This document shows, in pieces, positions 25,170 to 34,286 of a stretch of DNA of 64,000 bases (position 1 is the first letter of the stretch; each line of letters starts with the position of its first letter). Where the stretch lies: assembly GCF_000430725.1 (NCBI RefSeq), contig NZ_KE387208.1, positions 244,184-308,183 on the forward strand, given 5' to 3'. The stretch is from Azohydromonas australica DSM 1124 (GTDB taxonomy: Bacteria; Pseudomonadota; Gammaproteobacteria; Burkholderiales; Burkholderiaceae_C). Below the pieces are notes generated by a model. That model had not been told where the DNA came from. It saw only the letters and a list, made by a program, of their open reading frames with translations, and searched no databases. The position numbers were made by a program, and so were the translations under genes.

Positions 25170-26189
25170 TCACCCCACCTGCGGCCGCTGCCACAGCCCC
25201 GCCGCGCGCGGGCGCGCCGGCAGGGCCCGGGCGGCCAGCGCCACCGCCATGCCGCGCGCCACCAGCCAGGCCTTCTCGGCGCCGCTGGTGCGCGTGCGCG
25301 TGTCCCAGGCCTGCGCGCCGCGCTGGTGCACCTTGCGGCCGATCTCGCGGTAGACGCCGCGCGCCGTCGCCACCGACCATGCCGAGCGCACCGGCAGCGC
25401 CGCGATGCCGGACAGCGCCGAGGCGTAGTACGGGTCGGCCGCGGCCACGACGCGCGCCGCCACCTGCGCCAGCGCGGCGCGGTGCCGCGGCTCGGCCACC
25501 TCGTGCGCCGGGATGCCGGCCGTGTGCAGCCACTGCAGCGGCACGTAGATGCGGCCGACGCAGGCGTCCTCCACGATGTCGCGCGCGATGTTGGTGAGCT
25601 GGAAGGCCAGCCCCAGGTCGCAGGCGCGGTCCAGCACCGCCGGGTCGCGCGCACCCATCACGCGCGCCATCATCAGCCCCACCACCCCGGCGACGCGGTA
25701 GCAGTAGAGCAGCGTGTCGGCCAGCGTCTCGTAGCGCGTCTCCTCCACGTCCATGCGGAAGCCGCTCAGGTGCTCCAGCGGCAGGCTGGTCGGGATGGCG
25801 TGGCGGCGCACCACCTCGGCCAGCCCGTCGAAGGCCACGTGCTGGCAGGGCTGGCCGGCGCAGGCACGCCAGGTCAGCGCCTCCAGCTCGGCCAGGCGTC
25901 GCAGGCTGTCCTCGCGCCGGCTCGCGCGCTGGCCGTGGCCCAGCTCCTGGCCGTCGATCACGTCGTCGCAGTGGCGGCACCAGGCGTAGAGCATCACGGT
26001 GCTGCGGCGCGTCTCGGCGTCGAAGAGCCGGGCCGCGGCGGCGAAGCTGCTGGAGCCGGCCTGGATGGTCTCGCTGCCGTGGCGGGCGGCCTCGGCCTCG
26101 GCTTCGGCGCGCGCCCGGGAGCCGCCCGTCAGGCGCAGCAGCGCCCGGCGGGCTCGGGCCGCGGTGGCCGTATCTCGGATCACACTCAT
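25170..26189 (-). CDS. crtB: Phytoene synthase
   Basis: A 339-residue squalene/phytoene-synthase family enzyme condensing two geranylgeranyl diphosphates to phytoene. The two Asp-rich motifs binding Mg-diphosphate are D75-D79 (DDVID) and D204-D208 (DIVED). YAWCRHCDD and NIARDIVED are typical. The ATG at 26189 overlaps the crtI stop as ATGA, so the pair is translationally coupled. Confidence 0.95.
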   Translation of the reverse strand: MSVIRDTATAARARRALLRLTGGSRARAEAEAEAARHGSETIQAGSSSFAAAARLFDAETRRSTVMLYAWCRHCDDVIDGQELGHGQRASRREDSLRRLAELEALTWRACAGQPCQHVAFDGLAEVVRRHAIPTSLPLEHLSGFRMDVEETRYETLADTLLYCYRVAGVVGLMMARVMGARDPAVLDRACDLGLAFQLTNIARDIVEDACVGRIYVPLQWLHTAGIPAHEVAEPRHRAALAQVAARVVAAADPYYASALSGIAALPVRSAWSVATARGVYREIGRKVHQRGAQAWDTRTRTSGAEKAWLVARGMAVALAARALPARPRAAGLWQRPQVG

Positions 26190-27670
26190 CGCAGGTCCTC
26201 CAGCATCAGCCGCGCAGTGGCCTTGGCCGACCCCACCACGCCCGGCACCCCAGCGCCCGGATGCGTGCCCGCTCCGGCGATGTAGAGGTTGGGAATGACG
26301 GCGTCGCGGTTGTGCGGCCGGAACCACGCGCTTTGGGTCAACACCGGCTCCAGCGAGAAGGCCGAGCCGAGATGGGCGCCGAGCTCGTCGCGAAAGTCGG
26401 CGGGCGTGAACAGTCTGCAAGTCACGAGGTCCGCGCGCAGTGACGGGATGTGCCGCGCCTCCAGGTACTCCAGGATGCGGTCGCGCAGCCGCGGCCCCTC
26501 CACGCTCCAGTCCACCGGCGCGTGGCCCAGGTGCGGCACCGGCGCCAGCACGTAGTGGCTGCCGCAGCCCGGCGGCGCCAGCGAGGGGTCCGTGACGCAG
26601 GGCGAGTGCAGGTAGAGCGAGAAGTCCTGCGGCAGCGGGCCGGCGAAGATTTCATTGATCAGCTCCCGGTAGCGCTGCCCGAAGCACACCATGTGGTGGC
26701 GCAGGTGCGCGTGCTGCCGGCGCAGCCCGAAATGGATCACCAGCAGCGACATGCTGAAGCGCTTGGCCTTGAGCGCCCTCGCCTGCGCCTCGCCGCGCGC
26801 CGAGTGGCCCAGCAGCCGCTCGTAGGTGTGGACCACGTCGGCGTTGGAGGCCACGCGGTCCGCCTCCAGCCGCTCGCCCCCGCGCAGCGTCACGCCGCAG
26901 GCGCGGCCGTCCCGCAGCTCGATGCGCTCCACCGGCGCGTTCAGCCGCAGCGTGCCGCCCAGGTCCTGGAACAGCTTCACCAGCGCCCGCACCAGCGCGC
27001 CCGTGCCCCCGCGCGGAAACCACACGCCCCACTGCCGCTCCAGCGCGTGGATCAGCGCGTAGATGGACGAGGTGGCGAAGGGGTTGCCGCCCACCAGCAG
27101 CGAGTGGAAGGAGAAGGCCTGGCGCAGCTGCTCGTCGCGGATGAAGCGCGAGACCATGGCGTACACGCTGCGCCAGGCCTGCAGCCGCGCCAGCTGCGGC
27201 CCCGCCGCCACCATGCTGCGGAAGGAGAGGAAGGGCACCGTGCCGAGCTTGAGGTAGCCCTCCTCGAACACCGCGCGCGAGTAGCGCAGGAAGCGCTGGT
27301 AGCCCTCCACGTCCTCCGGGCAGCGCGCGCGGATCTGCCGGTCCAGCAGCGCCTGGTCGTTGTCGTAGTCGAAGACGGAACCGTCCTCCCAGCACAGCCG
27401 GTAAAAAGGTGACACCGGCAGCAGCTCCACGTAGTCGGCCATGCGCCGCCCGCTGAGCGCGAAGAGCTCTTCCAGCGCGCTGGGGTCGGTGATGACGGTC
27501 GGCCCGGCGTCGAAAGTGAAGCCCTGGTCCTCGTAGACGTAGGCGCGGCCGCCGGGCTTGTCGCGCGCTTCCACCAGCGTGGTGGCGATACCGGCGGACT
27601 GCAGCCGGATCGCCAGCGCGATGCCGCCAAAGCCGGCACCGACGACGACGGCGCGGCGCTCGGCGCTCAT
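26186..27670 (-). CDS. crtI: Phytoene desaturase (lycopene-forming)
   Basis: A 494-residue FAD enzyme converting phytoene to lycopene. The N-terminal dinucleotide motif is VVVGAGFGGIALAIRLQSAG with the E/R-containing KPGGRAYVYEDQGFTFDAGPT continuation. The C-terminal CrtI motif GAGTHPGAGVPGVVGSAK is intact. Length matches bacterial four-step desaturases of the Pantoea type. ATGA overlaps link it to crtY upstream and crtB downstream. Confidence 0.95.
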   Translation of the reverse strand: MSAERRAVVVGAGFGGIALAIRLQSAGIATTLVEARDKPGGRAYVYEDQGFTFDAGPTVITDPSALEELFALSGRRMADYVELLPVSPFYRLCWEDGSVFDYDNDQALLDRQIRARCPEDVEGYQRFLRYSRAVFEEGYLKLGTVPFLSFRSMVAAGPQLARLQAWRSVYAMVSRFIRDEQLRQAFSFHSLLVGGNPFATSSIYALIHALERQWGVWFPRGGTGALVRALVKLFQDLGGTLRLNAPVERIELRDGRACGVTLRGGERLEADRVASNADVVHTYERLLGHSARGEAQARALKAKRFSMSLLVIHFGLRRQHAHLRHHMVCFGQRYRELINEIFAGPLPQDFSLYLHSPCVTDPSLAPPGCGSHYVLAPVPHLGHAPVDWSVEGPRLRDRILEYLEARHIPSLRADLVTCRLFTPADFRDELGAHLGSAFSLEPVLTQSAWFRPHNRDAVIPNLYIAGAGTHPGAGVPGVVGSAKATARLMLEDLR

Positions 27671-28881
27671 CGAGGGGCCTCCGTGCTCGAGGCCGGCCGG
27701 TCCAGCACGGCGCGCAGCGCCGCGCCCAGCGGCACGGGCGGCTTGCCCGAGACGATGCGCAGCTTGTCCAGCGGCCCTAGCCGCGCGGCATAGAAGCGGG
27801 CGATCAGCCCCTCGGGCAGTCCGTAGAAGCGTTGCATGACCTTCCAGCGCAGGTGGGGTGGAGCGGATCGGAACAGCATCCGGTTGAGCAATCTGAAGAA
27901 GCCCCGCGCCTGCCAGCGCTCGATGGCGTGGCGGCGGATGGCCTCGAACAGCGCGGTGGCGGAGAGATCGGGTTGCGCTGCCACCAGTTCCGCCAGCGCC
28001 ACGGCATCGGGCAGGGAATAACCCGTGGTCGGATGGAACAGCCCGGCCGACAGGCCCGACGCCGGCACGCCGCCGGCCTCGCGCCAGAAGCCTTCGACGT
28101 CGCCGGAGAGCACGATGGGCAGCACGCCCTGCTCCTCGCGCAGCACGCGGCGCACGCGCCAGCCGCGCGCCGCCGCGTACTGCGCGATGCGCCCGCGCAG
28201 CGCCTCGGCGTCGAGGTCGCCGGCGTCGGCGTAGTAGGTGTCCTCCACCAGCAGCGTGTCGGCGCTGAAGGGCAGCACGTAGACGAAGCGGTAGCCGTCG
28301 AGCTGGTCCACGGTGGCGTCCATCAGCAGCGGCGCGTCCAGGCCGTGCGGGGCGTCGAGCTGCAGCTCCTGGCCGAGAAACTTCTGGTGGCCCAGCGCCA
28401 GGTGGGCGCTGCGGCGCAGGCCGCGGCCGTCGATCACCGCCCTCGCCCGCAGCACGCGGCCATCGTCCAGCCGCACCTGCGTGGGCATGACGGACTGCAC
28501 CCCCACGCCGCAGCGCGCGCGCGGGCCCAGCAGCGCGGACAGCAGCGCGTGGAAGCGCTCGGAGGTGAGGCTGGCGTAGCCGCCGCGCAGGCGCCGCTGC
28601 CGCTGCGCGAAGCGCACCTCGTGGCCGGACCAGCGGTGCGCCACCAGCGGCGCGAGCCACGCGTGCTGCGCCTCGCTCAGGTCCGTGGGATGGAAGGACC
28701 AGGTGTGGTTGCCGCCCAGCGTGGGGCCGGCCTCCAGCAGCAGCAGCCGCAGCGCCGGGCGCTCGGCGGCCAAGCACCAGGCGATCAGGCCGTTGGCCAG
28801 CCCGCCGCCGACCAGGATCAGGTCGGCGTCCAGGGCGCCGTCGCCGGGCGGGGACGCGTCGGCGGCATGCGTCACGGGCAC
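27667..28881 (-). CDS. crtY: Lycopene beta-cyclase
   Basis: A flavoprotein cyclising both ends of lycopene to beta-carotene. Signatures are DLILVGGGLANGLIA (near the N-terminus), GNHTWSFHPTDLS, VIDGRG and GLFHPTTGYSLPDAV. No ATG lies in frame near the expected N-terminus; GTG at 28881 (404 residues) or 28875 is most plausible, but neither has a clear ribosome site, so the exact start is uncertain. It is the first gene of the crtY-I-B operon; crtE starts divergently 234 bp away. Confidence 0.9.
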   Translation of the reverse strand: MPVTHAADASPPGDGALDADLILVGGGLANGLIAWCLAAERPALRLLLLEAGPTLGGNHTWSFHPTDLSEAQHAWLAPLVAHRWSGHEVRFAQRQRRLRGGYASLTSERFHALLSALLGPRARCGVGVQSVMPTQVRLDDGRVLRARAVIDGRGLRRSAHLALGHQKFLGQELQLDAPHGLDAPLLMDATVDQLDGYRFVYVLPFSADTLLVEDTYYADAGDLDAEALRGRIAQYAAARGWRVRRVLREEQGVLPIVLSGDVEGFWREAGGVPASGLSAGLFHPTTGYSLPDAVALAELVAAQPDLSATALFEAIRRHAIERWQARGFFRLLNRMLFRSAPPHLRWKVMQRFYGLPEGLIARFYAARLGPLDKLRIVSGKPPVPLGAALRAVLDRPASSTEAPR

Positions 28882-29115
28882 GGCCGCGTGAACAGAGAAG
28901 AACCGATCTTCACGACTGCCATCGGATGTAGTCCTCGTCCTTGGGGTTGGAGGCGAAACGCGTCGCCGGAACCGGGGGAGGCAAACGGCTCGCCACGTGC
29001 TGTGCAGCGCTGCCATTCCCGAATCAACTCTAGGCGGTGGCCGAACCGGGCCTGGGAATGTGGCGCAACCCACGTTGAAGGCCCGGGGACTTTCGTCCGC
29101 CCGCCACCGTCCGTC

Positions 29116-30093
29116 ATGAAGACCTCGCCCAATGCACCGATGGAAGCCATGGCCCACCTGACCCTCCTGGAGGCGGACCCGGCGCTGGCCGGTCTGCGCG
29201 CACGTTTCGAAGACCACCTGGCCGCGGTGCTGCCGCAGCCGCTGGACGACGCCGACGTGGTCGTGGTCGCGCTGCGCGAGGCGGCGCTGTCGCCGGGCAA
29301 GCGCGTGCGTCCGCTGCTGCTGCTGGGTGCGGCGCGCTCGCTGGGCTGCCCGGAGCGGGCGGTGCTGGACGCGGCCTGCGCGCTGGAGCTGCTGCACGCG
29401 GCCTCGCTGGTGATGGACGACTTGCCGTGCATGGACGACGCGAGCCTGCGCCGCGGCCGGCCGACGCTGCACCGGCAGTTCGGCGAGGACGTGGCGGCAC
29501 TGGCCGTCATCGCGCTGATGAGCCAGGCCTTCCGGCTGGCGGCAGCGTCCGGGCCGCTGGGGGCGGCTGCGCGCGCGCGCATCACGGTGACGCTGGCCGA
29601 CGCGGTGGGCTGCCGCGGGCTGGTGGGCGGCCAGCTGCGCGACCTGCGCTCGGCGCACGGCACCGCCGAGGACGCGGCCAGCGTGAACGGCTGCAAGACG
29701 GGCGCGCTGTTCCGCGCCGCGCTGGAGATCGCCGCGCTGGCCGCCGGCGCCGGCGAGGCGATGCGCGAGCGGCTGGGCTGCTGCGGCGACGAGATCGGGC
29801 AGGCGTTCCAGCTGCTGGACGACCTCAAGGACAGCGGCGAGCTCGCGCCCACGGGCAAGGACCTGCACCAGGACGCGGGCAAGACCACGCTGCTTTCGCT
29901 GCTGGGCCATGAGCCGGCGCGGCGGCGGCTGCAGGCGCACCTGCGGCGGGTGGAGGGGCTGCTGCGGGAGGCGTTCCCGCAGGACGACCTGGTGCTGCGG
30001 CTGTTGCGGCAGGCGTGCGGGTTTCAGGCGATAGGGCCGCCGACGCCGCAGAGCGCGCGCAAGGCCGCCCCATCCAAGCTCACGCTCCGCTGA
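29116..30093 (+). CDS. crtE: Geranylgeranyl diphosphate synthase
   Basis: A 325-residue trans-prenyltransferase supplying C20 precursor to CrtB. The first Asp-rich motif is DDLPCMDD (101-108) and the second DDLKD (235-239). GKRVRP (61-66) and GGQLRDL are conserved. The extra residues in the first Asp-rich motif fit GGPP- or FPP-forming enzymes. It is divergent from crtY rather than heading the operon. Its 3' end overlaps that of rmuC tail-to-tail by 14 bp. It could alternatively serve general isoprenoid synthesis. Confidence 0.88.
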   Translation: MKTSPNAPMEAMAHLTLLEADPALAGLRARFEDHLAAVLPQPLDDADVVVVALREAALSPGKRVRPLLLLGAARSLGCPERAVLDAACALELLHAASLVMDDLPCMDDASLRRGRPTLHRQFGEDVAALAVIALMSQAFRLAAASGPLGAAARARITVTLADAVGCRGLVGGQLRDLRSAHGTAEDAASVNGCKTGALFRAALEIAALAAGAGEAMRERLGCCGDEIGQAFQLLDDLKDSGELAPTGKDLHQDAGKTTLLSLLGHEPARRRLQAHLRRVEGLLREAFPQDDLVLRLLRQACGFQAIGPPTPQSARKAAPSKLTLR

Positions 30094-31729
30094 CGCCCTC
30101 CGGCCCCACCGTCCCCGCCTCGATCGCCGCCACCGCGCGCGCCAGCGCCACACCCGCCGCCTCGTCCGCTTCCGCCCGCTCCGTCAGGTGCTGCGGCAGT
30201 TGCCGCGCGGGCTTGATGCCCAGCTCCTTGAGCATCTCGGCCTGGCGAATGACGTTGCCGCGCCCGCTGGCGAGCTTCTTCTCGGCATCGTCGAAGCACC
30301 GCTGCGCCGCGCGCAGCGCCTCGCCCGCGCGCTTGAGCTCCGTGGCGAAGCCGCACAGGCGGTCGTAGAGCTCGGCGCCGCGGCGCGCGATCTCCTGCGC
30401 ATTGCGGTTCTGCGCCTCCTGGCGCCACAGGTGCGACACCGTGCGCAGCACGAACAGCAGCGTGGACGGGCTCACCAGCAGCACGTTGCGCCGCCACGCA
30501 TCCATGAACAGCTCGCCGTCGTGCGTCACGGCCAGCATGAAGGCCGGCTCCACCGGCATGAACATCAGCACGAAGTCCAGCGACTGCAGCCCGTAGAGGT
30601 GCTGGTAGTGCTTGTCCGACAGGCCGCGCAGGTGGGCGCGCACCGAGTCCAGGTGCTGGCGCAGGGCGGCCGAGCGCCCGGCTTCGCCGTCGGCGTTGGC
30701 ATAGCGCTCGTAGGCCACCAGCGACACCTTGGCGTCCACCACCAGCCGCCGCTCCTCGGGCAGGTGGATCACCACGTCGGGCTGCAGGCGCTGGCCGTCG
30801 GCGCCGATGCGGCTGTCCTGCGTCACGTACTCGTGCCCCTTGCGCAGCCCGGCGGCCTCCAGCACGCGCTCCAGGACCAGCTCGCCCCAGTTGCCCTGGC
30901 TCTTGGCCGAGCCCTTGAGCGCGGAGGTGAGGTTCTTCGCCTCCTCGCTCAGCACCTGGTTCAGCTCGGCGAGTTGGCGCACCTGCTGCGCCAGCGCCGA
31001 GCGCTCCTTGCCCTCGGTGACGTAGACCTCCTCCACCTTGCGCTGGAACTCCGCCAGCCGCGTGCGCAGCGGGTCCAGAAGCTGGCCGAGGTTCACCTGG
31101 TTCTGCTCGGCGAAGCGCCTGGACTTCTCTTCCAGGATGTCGGCCGCCAGCGCCTTGAACTGGTCCGTCAGCGCCTCGCGCGCGGAGGTGAGCAGCGCCA
31201 GCTTCTCGGCCGTGCCGCGGCGCTCGGCATCGAGCTGCTCGGCCAGGCCACGCGCGTCAGCGGCGCAGCGGCGGGCCTCGGCGTCGGCACGCTCGTGGGC
31301 GGCCTTGGTTTCCTGGAGCTGCGCGTCGAGCTGCAGCGCGCGCTGCGCCTGCTCGGCCTCGGCGGCGGCCAGGCGCTGGCGGGTGTCCTGCTCGTCCTGG
31401 AGCTGCAGGCGCAGGTCCTGCAGGTCTGCCTCCAGCCGCTCCACGCGCATGGCGCGCTCGCGCAGTTGCGCGGCCTCGCCACGGAGCTGGTCGAGCACGC
31501 CCTGCAGCGCATCGGCGCGGGCTCGCAACACGCGCAGCTCTTCGCCCTGCTGGCGCTGCGCGCCCTCGGCATGCTCGGCGCGGGCGGTGAGCGCGGTGAG
31601 CTGCGCCTGGGCCTCGGCGCGGGCATGCGCCAGCGCCAGCTCCACCGCGGCGTGCTGGCGCGAGCGCATCAGCAGCCACGCCCCTAGGGCGCCGGCGAGC
31701 ACGCCCGCCAACAGCATCGCCAGCTCCAT
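30080..31729 (-). CDS. rmuC: DNA recombination protein RmuC
   Basis: A 549-residue protein: an N-terminal membrane anchor (LLAGVLAGALGAWLLM), a long coiled coil (~25-230) and the RmuC nuclease-like domain (~260-480) with GNWGELVLERVLEAAGL, PDVVIHLPEERRLVVDAKV and FMPVEPAFM. It is thought to limit inversion at short repeats. The in-frame ATG at 31729 starts at the membrane anchor; upstream in-frame ATGs lack that feature. It overlaps crtE by 14 bp in convergent orientation. Confidence 0.93.
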   Translation of the reverse strand: MELAMLLAGVLAGALGAWLLMRSRQHAAVELALAHARAEAQAQLTALTARAEHAEGAQRQQGEELRVLRARADALQGVLDQLRGEAAQLRERAMRVERLEADLQDLRLQLQDEQDTRQRLAAAEAEQAQRALQLDAQLQETKAAHERADAEARRCAADARGLAEQLDAERRGTAEKLALLTSAREALTDQFKALAADILEEKSRRFAEQNQVNLGQLLDPLRTRLAEFQRKVEEVYVTEGKERSALAQQVRQLAELNQVLSEEAKNLTSALKGSAKSQGNWGELVLERVLEAAGLRKGHEYVTQDSRIGADGQRLQPDVVIHLPEERRLVVDAKVSLVAYERYANADGEAGRSAALRQHLDSVRAHLRGLSDKHYQHLYGLQSLDFVLMFMPVEPAFMLAVTHDGELFMDAWRRNVLLVSPSTLLFVLRTVSHLWRQEAQNRNAQEIARRGAELYDRLCGFATELKRAGEALRAAQRCFDDAEKKLASGRGNVIRQAEMLKELGIKPARQLPQHLTERAEADEAAGVALARAVAAIEAGTVGPEGVSGA

Positions 31730-32188
31730 CCCCGACTCCCGTGTTTTGGAGGGCGGGATTATCGCGAGGGCTCTCGGGGCTCCGGCCATGCCGCGCCACA
31801 CCATGCCGCGCGGGTGGGCACACCGTGGGACCGAGAGACGGGAATGGCAGCAGGTTCTGAGCCGCTGGGCCACTTCGGTACCGCCTGCACCAGCCTGCTA
31901 CCTCGGCGCTCGCCGTCGAGCCTTGGGAAGACCTGAAGCCGGATCTGCAGGGGGTAGTTCCTTCTTCGTGAATTCGCCCCCCAGACAGCGGCAGGCGCGG
32001 CGGAAGACTGAAACGATGCACCAGTCATGTGCGAAATGCGAACACAGCGGGCCTACAAGCACGCTTTCGGTGCTCACACTGGAAGACCGTGACTTATCAC
32101 TCTCTAAAATGCCCCAGCCAGGTGCTTGACTGCACCCGCGATGTGCACCTTCCGGGTGCGTTGTCTGTTCCCTGCCGCGGAGACGCTG
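31730..32188 (+). other. 459-bp intergenic region between rmuC and gdhA
   Basis: No supported ORF. The 31730-32030 part lies upstream of rmuC on the minus strand. TAAAAT at 32105-32110 is a possible -10 element for gdhA but lacks a good -35. GGAG at 32179-32182 is the gdhA ribosome site. No riboswitch or tRNA structure was recognised. Confidence 0.4.
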
Positions 32189-33532
32189 TTGAAATTCCCG
32201 ACCCTTTCCGACTTCCTGGGTGCCGTGAAGGCACGCGACCCCCATCAGCCCGAGTTCCTGCAAGCGGTCAAGGAAGTCTTGGCGAGCCTGTGGCCGTTCA
32301 TCGAGAAGCATCCGCAGTACGCCAGCCAGGCGCTGCTGGAGCGCCTGGTGGAGCCCGACCGCGTCATCCAGTTCCGCGTGTCGTGGGTGGACGACCGGGG
32401 TGAAGTGCAGGTCAACCGGGCCTGGCGCGTGCAGCACAGCAACGCCATCGGCCCGTACAAGGGCGGCATGCGCTTCCACCCGTCGGTGAACCTGTCCATC
32501 CTGAAGTTCCTGGGCTTCGAGCAGACCTTCAAGAACGCGCTGACCACGCTGCCCATGGGCGGCGGCAAGGGCGGCTCGGACTTCGACCCCAAGGGCAAGA
32601 GCGACGGCGAGGTGATGCGCTTCTGCCAGGCGCTGATCTTCGAGCTGTTCCGCCACATCGGCCCGGACACCGACGTGCCCGCCGGCGACATCGGCGTGGG
32701 CGCGCGCGAAGTCGGCTTCATGGCCGGCATGATGAAGCGGCTGAGCAACGACGCCTCGTGCGTGTTCACCGGCAAGGGCGTGGCCTACGGCGGCAGCGCC
32801 ATGCGCCCGGAGGCCACCGGCTACGGCACGGTCTACTTCGCCCAGGAGATGCTGCGCCGCCAGCACCGCGATTTCGACGGCCTGCGGGTGTCCATCTCCG
32901 GCTCGGGCAACGTGGCGCAGTTCGCGGCCGAGAAGGCGCTGGAGCTGGGCGCGCGCGTCGTCACGCTCTCGGACTCCGAAGGCACGCTGGTGGTGGACGA
33001 GGGCCTGCGCGCGGAACAGCTGGCCGACGTGATGCAGTGGAAGAACGTGCAGCGCGGCCGCCTCTCGGCCTTCGCCGCCCAGCACGGGCTGCATTTCGAA
33101 GCCGGCCGCCGGCCCTGGCACGTGCCCGTGGACGTGGCGCTGCCCTGTGCCACCCAGAACGAGCTCGACGCCAATGACGCGCAGCAGCTGGTGAACAACG
33201 GCGTGCTGTGCGTGGCCGAAGGCGCCAACATGCCTTCGACGCTGGAGGCGGTGGACGTGTTCCTGGCGGCGCGCACGCTGTACGCGCCGGGCAAGGCCAG
33301 CAACGCCGGCGGCGTGGCCACCTCGGGCTTGGAGATGACGCAGAACTCGCAGCGCCTGGCCTGGCTGCCGGCCGAGGTGGACGAGCGCCTGCACTCGATC
33401 ATGAAAGACATCCACGCCAACTGCGTGCGCCACGGCACGCGCCCGGACGGCTCGGTGAACTACGTGGACGGCGCCAACGTCGCCGGCTTCGTCAAGGTCG
33501 CCGACGCCATGCTGGCCCAGGGCGTGGTCTGA
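32189..33532 (+). CDS. gdhA: NADP-type glutamate dehydrogenase
   Basis: A 447-residue enzyme interconverting 2-oxoglutarate plus ammonia and glutamate. Motifs: GPYKGGMRFHPSVN, the catalytic-lysine segment LPMGGGKGGSDFDPKGK (K127), and a Rossmann segment ISGSGNVAQFAAEKA. TTG at 32189 is chosen because GGAG lies 6 nt before it and the product then equals the 447 residues of E. coli GdhA; an in-frame ATG upstream would add 21 atypical residues. Confidence 0.92.
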   Translation: MKFPTLSDFLGAVKARDPHQPEFLQAVKEVLASLWPFIEKHPQYASQALLERLVEPDRVIQFRVSWVDDRGEVQVNRAWRVQHSNAIGPYKGGMRFHPSVNLSILKFLGFEQTFKNALTTLPMGGGKGGSDFDPKGKSDGEVMRFCQALIFELFRHIGPDTDVPAGDIGVGAREVGFMAGMMKRLSNDASCVFTGKGVAYGGSAMRPEATGYGTVYFAQEMLRRQHRDFDGLRVSISGSGNVAQFAAEKALELGARVVTLSDSEGTLVVDEGLRAEQLADVMQWKNVQRGRLSAFAAQHGLHFEAGRRPWHVPVDVALPCATQNELDANDAQQLVNNGVLCVAEGANMPSTLEAVDVFLAARTLYAPGKASNAGGVATSGLEMTQNSQRLAWLPAEVDERLHSIMKDIHANCVRHGTRPDGSVNYVDGANVAGFVKVADAMLAQGVV

Positions 33533-33635
33533 CGCGCCGCCTCGGGGCTGCCCGGCCCGGAGCCGGGCGCCCTGGGGCCATGCATCGATGAGTGCACGCC
33601 GTCCCTCCCCGGGACGGCCATGCACCCGAGGCGGA

Positions 33636-34019
33636 TCACTTCACGATCAGCCCGGGCTGCAGCGAGCGGATGCGGCGGTCCTCGTAGTAGCCGCCGTACT
33701 CCGTGTAGCGCAGGAAGCCGTGGCCGCAGTGGCGGCAGCGCCAGACCTCGCAACGGTTGGCCGGGAAGTACGCCAGCGCGATGGGCGCATCGGGCGACCA
33801 GTAATCCGTGCCCCCGGGGTGGTGCTCGTCCAGCGTGGGCTCGTCCTCCTCGCCCGCGAGCCACAGCGCCCCGGCCTTCTCCAGCCCCGCGTCGCTCTTG
33901 TCGCCGGGAAAGGACTCCCAGCCGCGGAAGGCCAGCGGCGCGCATTCGGCGCAAGGCTCGGGTTGCTCGCGCGCGATGCGCTCGACCTCGTCGGGGCTGA
34001 GTTTCAGGGTCACGGCCAT
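33636..34019 (-). CDS. Conserved hypothetical protein with CxxC pair
   Basis: A 127-residue, acidic, soluble protein with C23/C26 (CAECAPL) and a second pair in EVWRCRHCGHGFLRYTEYGG, which may bind zinc. The closing YYEDRRIRSL segment is striking. I do not recognise a named family. No signal peptide. Stands alone between gdhA (convergent) and the deacetylase gene (divergent). Confidence 0.65.
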   Translation of the reverse strand: MAVTLKLSPDEVERIAREQPEPCAECAPLAFRGWESFPGDKSDAGLEKAGALWLAGEEDEPTLDEHHPGGTDYWSPDAPIALAYFPANRCEVWRCRHCGHGFLRYTEYGGYYEDRRIRSLQPGLIVK

Positions 34020-34286
34020 GCGGTATGGAAGCTCAAGGGCGCGCCAGTATCCGCGGCCGCGGCAAGCCGCCTTCCCGCGGCATGGGACGCGTGGCGCGGC
34101 GCCGCGTTGCCGCTGGCGCCCGGCGGATTTCCCGCCCGGTCACGCTGCGCGAAAAGACCCCTCCAACCGCTTCCCAAGGCGGTTTGCAGCTTGAGCCATG
34201 TCAGGAGCCTGCATGGGTTGCGGGCGCAGACTAGGGTTAACGCCAACAAATCACGGCTTCTTAAAGCCGGCTTACAGGAGACTTCG

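Noticed and set aside
34200..34286. Possible riboswitch before the deacetylase gene
   Set aside because: Only a 6-bp hairpin (34254-34269) was found, with no recognisable aptamer.
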